NCBI GenBank assembly: GCA_900317845.1
Contig: ONII01000001.1
Span: 104,802 to 168,801, forward strand
Origin: an uncultured Bacteroidales bacterium
GTDB taxonomy: Bacteria; Bacteroidota; Bacteroidia; Bacteroidales; UBA932
DNA length: 64,000 bases
Direction: 5' to 3'
In this document: piece after piece, positions 1-7,590 of the stretch
Layout: each line of letters begins with the position of its first letter
Numbering within the stretch: the first letter of the stretch is position 1
Notes under the pieces: model-generated
What the model saw: only the letters and a program-made list of their open reading frames with translations
Told to the model about the DNA's origin: nothing
Database searches by the model: none
Position numbers and translations under genes: made by a program

Positions 1-1
1 T

Positions 2-766
2 CTTGTACTGGCCGACAACCTGGAGTTTCGCCTCCTGGAAAAGGACGGCACCCTTTTCAGCGGCCGTACGCTGGTAAACTATACCCTGTCGGACCTGCCG
101 TTTACAGACCTGGCCGGGCCCATCGAACTGGTGGCGCCAACGGGCGGCCGTAATTATCTGCATTTCGCCTATTATAACGGCCCTACGGAATATGTTGAGG
201 CCTTGTATCTCCCCGAGAAAGATATCCTGTATCAGGCCCTTTTCTACGGAAAGGTGCTCCCGGACGGGCGGCTGGAAGGCCAGAGCCCGGAGGCTATGGA
301 AGGGCTCACCCTCACGCCGGAAGTGGCCTGGTTGGTGAATAAGCTCAAGACCAACCCCTCCCTGGTGCAACTGACCCGGGCCGATTCCCTCACGGACGCC
401 TCCCTGCAATGGTGGCAGGAACGCAATCCCAAGGCCCTCACGGCCCAGCAGGTCAAGCTGGCCTTTGGCAAGTTGGACAAAGACGCTTCGCTGGTAGAGG
501 CTTTCCAGGCCGCCAGGAAGGAAAAAGGGAAAAGTTACACCGTAGCCAAAGTGCTGCTGCGGGACCATCTGGCCGTGGTTGCCAAGTCCAAAGCCTCCGG
601 CGAATGCCTGCTTGTTTGGGCCGAACCCATCGTCAAAGGCAAGGAACTGCGCACATTTTATTTTGAAAACGACGGCACCACCCTGGACCTTGTCTTCTAC
701 CAGGGAAAAACCATGTTTAAACTGAAACTGTCGCTGGCCAGTCAAACCCTGTATCGGCTAAAATAG
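2..766 (+). CDS. Hypothetical protein, C-terminal part (runs off left edge)
   Basis: The reading frame is open from base 2 to the stop at 764-766 (254 residues visible). A GTG at 131 could be read as a start, but the frame continues upstream in good codon usage, so the gene very likely begins outside the window. The product has no membrane segment and no motif I recognise. It alternates short hydrophobic strands with charged turns, contains a helical lysine-rich middle part (roughly residues 130-175), and ends in beta-like segments. tRNA-Leu follows on the same strand. No function is proposed. Confidence 0.75.
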   Translation, partial: LVLADNLEFRLLEKDGTLFSGRTLVNYTLSDLPFTDLAGPIELVAPTGGRNYLHFAYYNGPTEYVEALYLPEKDILYQALFYGKVLPDGRLEGQSPEAMEGLTLTPEVAWLVNKLKTNPSLVQLTRADSLTDASLQWWQERNPKALTAQQVKLAFGKLDKDASLVEAFQAARKEKGKSYTVAKVLLRDHLAVVAKSKASGECLLVWAEPIVKGKELRTFYFENDGTTLDLVFYQGKTMFKLKLSLASQTLYRLK

Positions 767-856
767 CCTTGCCCGCTTGCAGCCCTGCCAGCAACAATAT
801 AAGTATCCGCTTAATGGTGCAAAGCCGGGGATTCTGTCCCGCACTTCCAATTGTTT

Positions 857-887
857 TTTGCGGAATCAAAACAAATCCTTACCTTTG
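857..887 (+). promoter_or_regulatory. Promoter of tRNA-Leu
   Basis: TTTG at 857-860 and TACCTTTG at 880-887 are separated by 19 bp, matching the Bacteroidota consensus. The mature tRNA begins 10 bp after the -7 box. Confidence 0.75.
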
Positions 888-896
888 CATTCCCAT

Positions 897-978
897 GCGG
901 GTGTGTTGGAATTGGTAGACAACCCAGACTTAGGATCTGGTGCAGCAATGCGTATGGGTTCGAGTCCCTTCACCCGCA
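897..978 (+). tRNA. tRNA-Leu (anticodon UAG)
   Basis: The acceptor stem GCGGGTG (897-903) pairs with CACCCGC (971-977), followed by discriminator A978. The anticodon stem CCAGA/TCTGG encloses a loop with TAG, which reads CUN leucine codons. There is a long variable arm, as expected for a class II tRNA, and a TTCGAGT T-loop. The T-stem has one apparent mismatch. CCA is not encoded. Confidence 0.93.
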
Positions 979-980
979 CG

Positions 981-1008
981 AAACTCCCTCTAACGGGGAG
1001 TTTTTTTG
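981..1008 (+). terminator. Terminator after tRNA-Leu
   Basis: Stem AAACTCCC (981-988) pairs with GGGAGTTT (996-1003), followed by a T-run. It directly follows the tRNA. Confidence 0.85.
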
Positions 1009-1028
1009 TGCCTTTTTTGTATATTTGC

Positions 1029-1340
1029 ATGGATATGTCAAAGAAAGAATGCATACAGGGCTTTTCGGACTACATCTTCTGGGATGTGGACCGGTCTTCT
1101 ATTGATCCGGTTGCCAATGCTCCATACATTGTCCAAAGAGTATTGGAATACGGCCAATATGAGGACTGGAAGCACCTGCTGGCCTATTATGGCCTGGATA
1201 GTATTGTCGATACTGTCAAGCAATTGAGAACGCTTGACGCGAAAGCTCTTTCTTTTATCAGCACCATTTCCAGAACCCCCATTGAACAGTTCCGATGCTA
1301 CAATACCAGACAATCTATCCCGCAACACTCCAACTTCTGA
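1029..1340 (+). CDS. Small partner protein of AbiEii-type toxin (DUF6922-like), putative antitoxin
   Basis: This 103-residue protein (101 from the second ATG at 1035) resembles the short proteins found directly before AbiEii-type nucleotidyltransferases in Bacteroidota. It starts with a segment FSDYIFWDVD, continues with a helical YIVQRVLEYGQYEDW region, and ends in a segment recalling KALSF and FRCY motifs. The C-terminus ends with PQHSNF. The next gene starts inside it, with a 46-base overlap in another frame, so the two are probably translationally coupled. A -7 box TATATTTG lies at 1020-1027, unusually close to the first ATG; transcription would start near the second ATG, so 1035 may be the real start. 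It lacks a typical AbiEi winged-helix length, so the antitoxin role is inferred from position. Confidence 0.6.
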   Translation: MDMSKKECIQGFSDYIFWDVDRSSIDPVANAPYIVQRVLEYGQYEDWKHLLAYYGLDSIVDTVKQLRTLDAKALSFISTISRTPIEQFRCYNTRQSIPQHSNF

Positions 1341-1903
1341 AAGACCTGCAGACTTTGGACTTACTGAAAGAGTGTCGTCTGGTTGGCGGCACTGCTTTGG
1401 CTCTGCAACTGGGGCATCGCAGATCGGTGGATCTTGATTTATTTGGAACAGTTCCTGAGACTCCGGATGAACTTCAGGATTGTTTGCGTGAGAATCATCA
1501 GGTAACCGTTGTCAAGGAGTCCAAGAACATCCATATTTATTTGATTGACGGCGTTAAAGTTGATATCGTCAATTACAAATATGACTGGATCGATACTCCT
1601 GTAGAAGAAGACGGCATTCGACTTGCCGGGGTAAAAGACATTGCGGCAATGAAAGTTGCAGCCATCATCGGCCGCGGAACAAAGAAGGATTTCATCGACC
1701 TGTATTTCCTTCTGAAACAATATTCTCTGAAAGAGATCCTGAATCTCTACCTCCAAAAGTATCCTGATGGCTCACTGTTCATTGCCATGAAGAGTTTATC
1801 TTACTTTGAGGATGCTGAGGCCGATCCCATGCCCGTTATGTTTGAAGAACTTAGCTGGCCGGATGTCAAAGCATTGATTGGAGAGGCGATATCAACCATA
1901 TGA
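1295..1903 (+). CDS. AbiEii/AbiGii-type nucleotidyltransferase toxin
   Basis: The 202-residue protein has the AbiEii nucleotidyltransferase signature. GGTALALQLGHR (about residues 30-41) is followed by a DLD metal-binding pair near 46-48. A further acidic strand KVDIVNY lies near residue 88, and the helical KDIAAMKVAAIIGRGTKKDF segment with the conserved lysines and aspartate follows. Enzymes of this family modify RNA (tRNA 3' ends in characterised relatives) and act as type IV toxins or phage-abortive-infection effectors. The start at 1295 lies inside the upstream small gene, as is usual for such pairs. Repeat copy 1 lies 10 bases after its stop. Confidence 0.85.
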   Translation: MLQYQTIYPATLQLLKDLQTLDLLKECRLVGGTALALQLGHRRSVDLDLFGTVPETPDELQDCLRENHQVTVVKESKNIHIYLIDGVKVDIVNYKYDWIDTPVEEDGIRLAGVKDIAAMKVAAIIGRGTKKDFIDLYFLLKQYSLKEILNLYLQKYPDGSLFIAMKSLSYFEDAEADPMPVMFEELSWPDVKALIGEAISTI

Positions 1904-1913
1904 AATCCAAGCA

Positions 1914-1969
1914 GATACACAGCCATTAAGTCCTCATAATTGGTTCGATAGTTGTCCCATTGCCCGCAC
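1914..1969 (+). repeat. Dispersed repeat, copy 1 (short form)
   Basis: About 56 bp, ending in the core TTGTCCCATTGCCCGCAC. It is about 88% identical to copy 3 over this length. It shares the upstream TACACAGCCAT block with copy 3 but lacks the hairpin and the GACGGAAATTTTGC tail present in copies 2 and 3. It lies just after the AbiEii stop and joins directly to a fragment of a Fic gene. Confidence 0.85.
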
Positions 1970-2319
1970 ACTCCCGCTTTTTCAGGGACGCCCTTGTGAG
2001 AGCCAACTACGCAAATATCAGAAAAGGCATATACGAAGACAGGGACCCGCTGGATGCCTTCTTCTCTGACCTTATGCTTGGAACCAGACACGATTTCCAT
2101 AGCCGAAATCTGCATATATATGCCGACAACGCGAAACTCGAGACCAAAAACATTGACACCAGTATTATGGAGATGATGAAAAAGAATCGGCATATAACCC
2201 GACAGGAAATTGCCGCCACCCTGGGCGTCAGCGTCAAAACGGTTGAACGACACCTTAAGAATCTGCCGATTCATTTCTCCGGCCCGGCAAAGACCGGAGA
2301 GTGGGTGGTTGAACAGTAG
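1960..2319 (+). pseudogene. C-terminal fragment of a Fic-family protein with HTH
   Basis: The homologous part starts at about 1972, with residues FFRDALVRANYANI followed by an FFSDLMLGTRHDF segment. This is the region that follows the catalytic core in one type of Bacteroidota Fic protein. It then has a helix-turn-helix of the type ITRQEIAATLGVSVKTVERHL. The catalytic HPFx(D/E)GNGR motif and all of the N-terminal half are missing. The only available start is TTG at 1960, inside repeat copy 1, so I consider the gene broken. The truncation point coincides with the end of the repeat. Confidence 0.75.
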
Positions 2320-2357
2320 CGTTTTTGTTAAGTAGTTAATATTCAGCATGTTATGCT

Positions 2358-2389
2358 TTTTACTCCCAGCAAAACCTCCGGGAGTAAAA
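2358..2389. terminator. Hairpin, possible terminator
   Basis: The 10-bp arms TTTTACTCCC (2358-2367) and GGGAGTAAAA (2380-2389) pair perfectly around a 12-base loop. It lies between the Fic fragment and the GH5 gene. It has no strong T-run on the plus strand, so it may be a weak or bidirectional terminator, or a structural element. Confidence 0.5.
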
Positions 2390-2459
2390 TGCGCAAGTGA
2401 TTTATTATCAGGGATTACGATTTACGGGGCCACTTGAGGGGAATTCAAACTTTTATTTG

Positions 2460-2467
2460 TAGATTTG
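2460..2467 (+). promoter_or_regulatory. -7 box of the GH5 gene
   Basis: TAGATTTG matches TAnnTTTG and lies 23 bases before the ATG. A GGAAGG ribosome binding site follows at about 2481. No clear -33 TTTG was found at the normal spacing. Confidence 0.5.
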
Positions 2468-2490
2468 CACTATCCTTCACGGAAGGGGTG

Positions 2491-3768
2491 ATGAAAAAAG
2501 CCATCATACTGTGCATTTTTGCCGCGCTTGCATTCGGGTGCAGGCCGATGGATGCCCCCGCCCCGCCGCAGGAGAAGCCACAGGAGAAGCCACAGGACAA
2601 ACAGGACGAGTCCGGTAGGCCCGATGAACCAGACAAGCCTGACACACCGGACGCCACGGACCCCTTTGAAAGCGCCGCGGAAGCAGTCCTCAACATGGGC
2701 GCCGGCTGGAATCTTGGCAATACCCTTGACACAAACAGCGGAGACACCAACAATATGTGGATAGAGGCCTGGACCTCCCGCACACCAAAGGATTACGAAA
2801 CCTCCTGGGGGCAGCCGGAAACCACCCGTGAACTCATCCATATGTTCAAGGAAGCCGGTTTTGGGGTAATCCGCGTGCCCGTAACCTGGTACCCCCATAT
2901 GGGCACGATCACGCTCCACGACCAGAACAAATGGAATCCAGCCACGTGGACGGGTACAACTGTGGACCCCGTGTGGATGGCCCGCGTGAAGGAAGTTGTG
3001 GACTATGTGATAGACGAAGGGATGTACTGCATCCTCAACGTCCACCACGACACAGGATCCGCTTCCACGGCGTGGCTGAGGGCCTCAGAAGCAGGTTTCA
3101 ACGCCGCACAGGACCGCTACGAGGTCCTGTGGCAGCAGATTGCCATCACATTCAAGGACTATGGGGAGAAACTCCTCTTTGAGTCCTACAACGAAATGCT
3201 GGACCAGTACGACTCCTGGTGTTTTGCCTCATTCGCGGCCCCCGGAAACTATGACGCCGCCGTGGCCCAGGGTGCCTACAAGGCCATATACAACTACGCA
3301 GCACTGTTCACACAGACAGTGCGTGCAACCGGCGGCAACAACCTCTACAGGAACCTTGTGGTGAACACTTACGGCGCCTGCAGCGGCGACGGCACCTGGA
3401 ACTCCCACCTCAAGGACCCCATATCCAGCATCCAGATTCCGGAAGAACCCGGCCACATAGCCATAGAGGTGCACAGTTACTGGGATGCCGGGAAATTTGC
3501 GGCGCAGAAGGCCGATATCGACCGCCTGTTCACAAACCTTGACACATATATTGTAAAACGTCTTGGGGTACCCGTAATCATTGGCGAATGGGGCGGCGGA
3601 ACCAATGACGACAATGACGCCAACGTCACCTTTGCCGGATATTTCTCCGGAAAAGCCAGGGAGGCCGGAATTGCCGCCTGCTGGTGGATGGGCCTTTCCG
3701 ACGGAAGTGACCGCATCGTCCCCGCCTGGACAATGCCAAGGACCAAGGACGCCATCCTTCAAAAATAA
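2491..3768 (+). CDS. GH5-family cellulase/endoglucanase-like lipoprotein
   Basis: A 425-residue secreted glycoside hydrolase. The lipoprotein signal MKKAIILCIFAALAFGC ends in a lipobox Cys17. A proline/charged linker with short repeats (PQEKPQEKPQDK and DEPDKPDTPD types, about residues 24-52) would hold the enzyme away from the membrane. The catalytic domain starts with NMGAGWNLGNTLD, followed by FKEAGFGVIRVPVTW and NVHHD. The acid/base glutamate is E235 (SYNEM) and the nucleophile is E366 (IIGEWG), both as expected for clan A GH5. Family members cut beta-1,4-glucans or related beta-glycans; the exact substrate cannot be read here. The ATG at 2491 is preferred over a TTG at 2434 because it gives a clean signal peptide. 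It stands between two repeat copies. Confidence 0.88.
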   Translation: MKKAIILCIFAALAFGCRPMDAPAPPQEKPQEKPQDKQDESGRPDEPDKPDTPDATDPFESAAEAVLNMGAGWNLGNTLDTNSGDTNNMWIEAWTSRTPKDYETSWGQPETTRELIHMFKEAGFGVIRVPVTWYPHMGTITLHDQNKWNPATWTGTTVDPVWMARVKEVVDYVIDEGMYCILNVHHDTGSASTAWLRASEAGFNAAQDRYEVLWQQIAITFKDYGEKLLFESYNEMLDQYDSWCFASFAAPGNYDAAVAQGAYKAIYNYAALFTQTVRATGGNNLYRNLVVNTYGACSGDGTWNSHLKDPISSIQIPEEPGHIAIEVHSYWDAGKFAAQKADIDRLFTNLDTYIVKRLGVPVIIGEWGGGTNDDNDANVTFAGYFSGKAREAGIAACWWMGLSDGSDRIVPAWTMPRTKDAILQK

Positions 3769-3774
3769 GGTTAC

Positions 3775-3861
3775 CAAGTCCTCAAAATTGGTTCGATAGT
3801 TGTCCCATTGCCCGCACAAGCCGGCCTTCTACGAGGGCCGGTTTTTTGACGGAAATTTTGC
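3775..3861 (+). repeat. Dispersed repeat, copy 2 (long form)
   Basis: About 87 bp, starting 7 bases after the GH5 stop. It contains the core with TTGTCCCATTGCCCGCAC, then a GC-rich hairpin with T-run, then GACGGAAATTTTGC. Copy 3 is nearly identical over the same length. It supplies the -33 box of the downstream fic gene. Confidence 0.9.
3820..3847 (+). terminator. Terminator inside repeat copy 2
   Basis: CCGGCC (3821-3826) pairs with GGCCGG (3836-3841), followed by TTTTTT. It would end transcription of the GH5 gene. Confidence 0.75.
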
Positions 3862-3887
3862 AATCTGTCAAAATTTTACTATTTTTG
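3857..3887 (+). promoter_or_regulatory. fic promoter
   Basis: TTTG (3857-3860) and TATTTTTG (3880-3887) are spaced by 19 bp. The -33 element is the last part of repeat copy 2. The -7 box overlaps an inverted repeat. Confidence 0.7.
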
Positions 3888-3912
3888 ACAGCTGAAAAGA
3901 ACACTGTCAAAA
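3865..3912 (+). promoter_or_regulatory. Operator-like inverted repeat plus third half-site at fic start
   Basis: CTGTCAAAA (3865-3873) and TTTTTGACAG (3882-3891) form an inverted repeat around the -7 box. A third identical half-site CTGTCAAAA (3904-3912) runs into the A of the start codon. The layout suggests autorepression, possibly by the Fic protein's own C-terminal DNA-binding domain. Confidence 0.6.
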
Positions 3913-5021
3913 TGGAGGCATACGATAGACATACTCCCTACAACCAACTTCCGCCCCTTCCTCCTGACCAGGCGCTGTACATGGATGCGGAAGTAGGAGC
4001 CAAACTGGTGCTGGCAAGCAGGCGTCTGGCCGAATTGAAAGGCCTGGCGGCCACACTCCCCAACCAAACCATCTTCGTCAATACCATTGCCCTGCGGGAA
4101 GCGAAGGCCAGTAGCGCCATTGAAAATATATTTACCACGGACGATGAACTCTATCGTAGCCTATCCTACCAGGAAGATGACTACTTGGATGGACCGGCCA
4201 AAGAGATTCTGCATTACAGGGAAGCACTCTGGAAAGGTTTTCAGGACATAACCAAAGAGAAAAACCTCAGTATTGAAACAGTGGTGGACGTCTTTCGTCA
4301 AGTAAAAAAGACGCACGAGGGGATTCGTCCCTACCAGGCAGAAATTGTAATCAAAAAGAGAGGCTGGGGGTCTTTGGTTGCGGAAACCATCTATACTCCC
4401 CCCAGAGGGAAAGGAGTAGTAGAAAAAAAGATGGCCGACTGGATTGACTTTCTGAACGACGATTCCGCCTACCCCGTTGATCCGCTCCTTAAAATGGCAA
4501 TGGCTCACTATCAGTTTGAAGCCATTCATCCATTCCGGGACGGCAACGGCAGGACCGGACGAATCCTATGCATTATCTATTTGATCCAAAAGGGGCTTCT
4601 GGACCTGCCCATCCTATACCTGAGCGCCTATATCCTCCAGAACAAAGATGCATACTACTACGCCCTCAACAGCGTAACGGGACTCAGGGACTGGAAGGCG
4701 TGGATTCTTTACATGCTCGAAGCCGTTTCACAAACATCGGAATATACTATTGATAAGATAAACCGTATCCGTTCCTTGATGGAAAAGACGGAAAGGATCA
4801 TCTTGGAGAACAAACTCTCCCTGGCCAGACTCAACCTTTCCAAGCTGTTCGAACAGCCCTATATCCGTCCCAAGAATCTGCTCTCGAATACAATTAAGAG
4901 CGTAAATACAGCCAAGAAGTACCTTAGTCAGTTAGAAGGCCTCGGTCTTCTCACAAAAGAGCGAATCGGCAAGGAGTATATCTGGTTCAACACCGAACTG
5001 ATGGCTATCTTGTCAGATTAA
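3912..5021 (+). CDS. Fic-family protein (adenylyltransferase-type) with C-terminal winged helix
   Basis: The 369-residue protein has an N-terminal Fic_N-type region with LPPLPP near the start and an ALREAKASSAIENI segment. That segment resembles the (S/T)xxxE(G/N) inhibitory helix. The full catalytic motif HPFRDGNGRTGR begins at H206. A C-terminal domain (about 300-369) looks like a winged helix (TAKKYLSQLEGLGLLTKERIG). Fic enzymes transfer AMP or other nucleotide moieties to hydroxyl side chains of proteins, and stand-alone versions are often toxins or regulators. An upstream TTG at 3846 lies inside the repeat, so the ATG at 3912 is chosen. Long copies of the same repeat lie directly before and after the gene. 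Confidence 0.85.
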   Translation: MEAYDRHTPYNQLPPLPPDQALYMDAEVGAKLVLASRRLAELKGLAATLPNQTIFVNTIALREAKASSAIENIFTTDDELYRSLSYQEDDYLDGPAKEILHYREALWKGFQDITKEKNLSIETVVDVFRQVKKTHEGIRPYQAEIVIKKRGWGSLVAETIYTPPRGKGVVEKKMADWIDFLNDDSAYPVDPLLKMAMAHYQFEAIHPFRDGNGRTGRILCIIYLIQKGLLDLPILYLSAYILQNKDAYYYALNSVTGLRDWKAWILYMLEAVSQTSEYTIDKINRIRSLMEKTERIILENKLSLARLNLSKLFEQPYIRPKNLLSNTIKSVNTAKKYLSQLEGLGLLTKERIGKEYIWFNTELMAILSD

Positions 5022-5045
5022 TGATTAACCTGTAATCCCAACAAA

Positions 5046-5141
5046 TACACAGCCATCAAATCATCAAAATTGGTTAGATAATTGTCCCATTGCCCGCACG
5101 AGCCGGCCTCTCGAGGGCCGGTTTTTTGACGGAAATTTTGC
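5046..5141 (+). repeat. Dispersed repeat, copy 3 (long form)
   Basis: About 96 bp after the fic stop, with the TACACAGCCAT block (as copy 1), the core, the hairpin and the GACGGAAATTTTGC tail (as copy 2). Together with copy 2 it brackets fic in direct orientation. Confidence 0.9.
5101..5127 (+). terminator. Terminator inside repeat copy 3
   Basis: CCGGCC (5103-5108) pairs with GGCCGG (5116-5121), followed by TTTTTT. It would end fic transcription and lies 47 bases from the convergent GH2 stop. Confidence 0.75.
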
Positions 5142-5173
5142 CACTCATCGTGCTTACCCTCCCCCGGGTGCTG

Positions 5174-7564
5174 TTATGGGTCCAGCGAAGCGGGCCGAAG
5201 CCCCGCACCGGAGACGGTGAGGGTACCGGAGTGGCCCCATAGCAGCACCTGGGCCAGGCCGTTGAAGGAAGAAACCGCAAAGGAGCGGGCCTCAGGGTCT
5301 GCGGGGCGCTCGGGGGCATGCCAGGCGGAGTCGCCGTTGCCTACGCCCAGGATGCGCACCGCACCGGAAACCTCCAGCGAAAGCGGGAGGCAGGCATCGG
5401 GGACCCATCGACCCTTGGCATCCAGAAGACGCACCGTGCAAACCGTGAGCCCATCCTGCGCAAAAGCCTGCACCACCTCCACCTGCGAGGCCGGGAGCGT
5501 GGTTTCCACCACTTCCGTGCGCACATTGCGGCCGTTCTTATAGCCCACGGCCTTCACCGAGCCCGGCTTATACACCGCATCCCAACTCAGATACCCGCCA
5601 TAGGGCATCTTCTTCCTGCCCAGCGACTTGCCGTTCACCGTAAGCGACACTTCGTCGCAATTGCTGTATACCCAAATACTTACAGGCTCACCTTCGTGGC
5701 CGGACAGGTTCCAGTGCGGGAAAATGTGCAGCACCGGCTCCTCTGTCCACCAGGCGCGAAGGTACCAGGCCTCGTCCTTGGGAAAACCGCAGTAGTCCAG
5801 GATGCCAAAACTGGAACCCGTAGCCGGGAACACCAGCGGATTGGATTCACCCCTGTAGTCAAAGCCGGTCCAGTAAAAAAGACCCGCCAGCCAGGGACGC
5901 TCCGCATAGTAGGTCCACCCACGGCCGATGACATGGTACAGGCTGTCGCGGGTGTCGGAGCGGCGATTCAGCGCCTGCATGCGCCCGGGTTCGTCAAAGT
6001 ATACCCCGCGCGTCCCGCAGCCGCTGGTTTCTTCCGTTCCCAGGGCCCGGCGCAAAGGATAGAGGGCATGCAAGTCGTCTATCCTATTCTGAATGAGGTA
6101 GTTATACCCCGCTACATCTACGCTCTCCACTATATTGGGACCGCCGCTGGTGGCTACCGTAACCGGACGCGAAGGGTCCAGCAAATGGCAATAGGCCTGC
6201 ATGGATGCCGCCACCCGCCGGCCTTTTTCCGTCCACTCAATTCCCCACTCCTCGTTGCCCACGCTCCACAGGATAATGCTGGGATGGTTGCGGTCCCGCT
6301 CCACCATACGCCTGAGCAGCCGCCGATGTTCTGTATTGATCCCCGTGAGGCGGTTTTCCTCCAGCACAAGGATGCCCAGGCTGTCGCAGGCATCCAGCAG
6401 TTCCGGCGTAGCCGGATTGTGGCTGGTGCGGACGGCATTTACGCCCAGTTTCTTAAGCTCTTTGAGCCGATACACCTGCAGTGCGTCCGGAATGGCGCTG
6501 CCCACCCCGGGATGGTCCTGGTGCTGGTTTACGCCCCTGATTTCCACGCGCTTGCCATTGAGGAAAAACCCTTCATCGGCCGTAAAACAGATGTCCCTGA
6601 AACCCGTGCGTGTGCAGTAGCTGTCCACCACGGCGCCGCCCTGCAGCACCTCTGTGCGAACCGTATACAGATACGGGTCCTCCAGGCTCCAGCGGTGCAC
6701 CGAGGAGAGCATAAGTTGGGCCGACAAAGCCGCCTCCCCCTTCCCGCTCAGCTTCGTTTCCGGGGTGGATACCGCCGCCACGCAGCGGCCGTCGGCCTCC
6801 AGAAGGCTGTGTCGAAGGGCAAAGGAGGCCTCTGCAAGGCCGTCGTTTTTCACGCGCGCCTCCACGGTCACCGCCGCCCCATCATCGGCAAACGTGCTGT
6901 GCACAAACGTGCCGAAAGGCGCCACATGCAAGGGCGCCGTCTTTTCCAGCCAGACGTGCCGGTAAATGCCTGCGCCCTCGTAGAACCAGCCTTCCTCCAA
7001 GGAGGCGTCCACCCGGACAGCCACCACGTTTTCCGCGCCGTAATTGAGGTACTCGGAGAGGTCGTACACCTGCGCGGCGTACCCGCTGGGCTCGGTGCCC
7101 AGCCAGAAACCGTTTACCCAGATGTTGGCACTGCGGAAAATCCCGTCAAAACGGATGGCGATGTGCCGGCCATCGTCCGTGGAAGGCAGCGTAAATACCT
7201 TCCTGTACCAGCCCACGCTGGTCTCCGGGTACTTCCAGCCCACGGTTTTGTAGCCATGGCTGTGGCTGGCCTCTCTAGCAAACGGCAGGTCCACCACCCA
7301 GTCGTGCGGGAGGTCTACCGGCTTCCACGCTACGCCCCAGCGGGCTTTGTCAAAGGTGAGACTATAGGGGCCGTCGTTGTGAATGGAGGCTGCCTTGGTG
7401 AGGTAATTGAAGTACTCCGTACCGCAGCCAAAGTCCTGCGCCGGGTCTGCCGCGTGTCCGTAGGCAAACTCCCAGTCCCGGTCAAAGTTCTCACAAACAC
7501 GGGGCTGAGCCGCAAGCGCCCAGTGCAGCGTGCAGCCCAGTAAAAAAACAAACAAGCGTTTCAT
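5174..7564 (-). CDS. GH2-family glycoside hydrolase (beta-galactosidase-like)
   Basis: The 796-residue protein has a cleavable signal peptide (cut near LAAQP). Domains in order are: a GH2 sugar-binding jelly roll (about 25-195, with DLPHDW and SVGWYRK); an immunoglobulin-like GH2 domain; the TIM barrel (about 295-600) with the acid/base motif SVGNEEW (E438) and the nucleophile region GTEETSG (E511 or E512); a DUF4982-type domain (about 610-690); and a GH2 C-terminal domain with GVGNGDSAW. This architecture is common in Bacteroidota exo-acting beta-galactosidases and related enzymes. The linkage is not readable. It is the last gene of an apparent four-gene operon, 26 bases after the lipoprotein gene. 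Confidence 0.88.
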   Translation of the reverse strand: MKRLFVFLLGCTLHWALAAQPRVCENFDRDWEFAYGHAADPAQDFGCGTEYFNYLTKAASIHNDGPYSLTFDKARWGVAWKPVDLPHDWVVDLPFAREASHSHGYKTVGWKYPETSVGWYRKVFTLPSTDDGRHIAIRFDGIFRSANIWVNGFWLGTEPSGYAAQVYDLSEYLNYGAENVVAVRVDASLEEGWFYEGAGIYRHVWLEKTAPLHVAPFGTFVHSTFADDGAAVTVEARVKNDGLAEASFALRHSLLEADGRCVAAVSTPETKLSGKGEAALSAQLMLSSVHRWSLEDPYLYTVRTEVLQGGAVVDSYCTRTGFRDICFTADEGFFLNGKRVEIRGVNQHQDHPGVGSAIPDALQVYRLKELKKLGVNAVRTSHNPATPELLDACDSLGILVLEENRLTGINTEHRRLLRRMVERDRNHPSIILWSVGNEEWGIEWTEKGRRVAASMQAYCHLLDPSRPVTVATSGGPNIVESVDVAGYNYLIQNRIDDLHALYPLRRALGTEETSGCGTRGVYFDEPGRMQALNRRSDTRDSLYHVIGRGWTYYAERPWLAGLFYWTGFDYRGESNPLVFPATGSSFGILDYCGFPKDEAWYLRAWWTEEPVLHIFPHWNLSGHEGEPVSIWVYSNCDEVSLTVNGKSLGRKKMPYGGYLSWDAVYKPGSVKAVGYKNGRNVRTEVVETTLPASQVEVVQAFAQDGLTVCTVRLLDAKGRWVPDACLPLSLEVSGAVRILGVGNGDSAWHAPERPADPEARSFAVSSFNGLAQVLLWGHSGTLTVSGAGLRPASLDP

Positions 7565-7590
7565 GCCGTTCCGTTAAAGGTTCTCGTAGG

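Noticed and set aside
1914-5141. Integron attC sites
   Set aside because: The repeats are cassette-like in position but show no RYYYAAC/GTTRRRY core or attC-type paired boxes, and no integrase is visible.
5318-7543. Open frame of 741 codons on the plus strand opposite the GH2 gene
   Set aside because: The GH2 frame has all family motifs and a signal peptide; the opposite frame has His/Arg/Ala-rich composition without domains. It is a by-product of GC-rich codon use.
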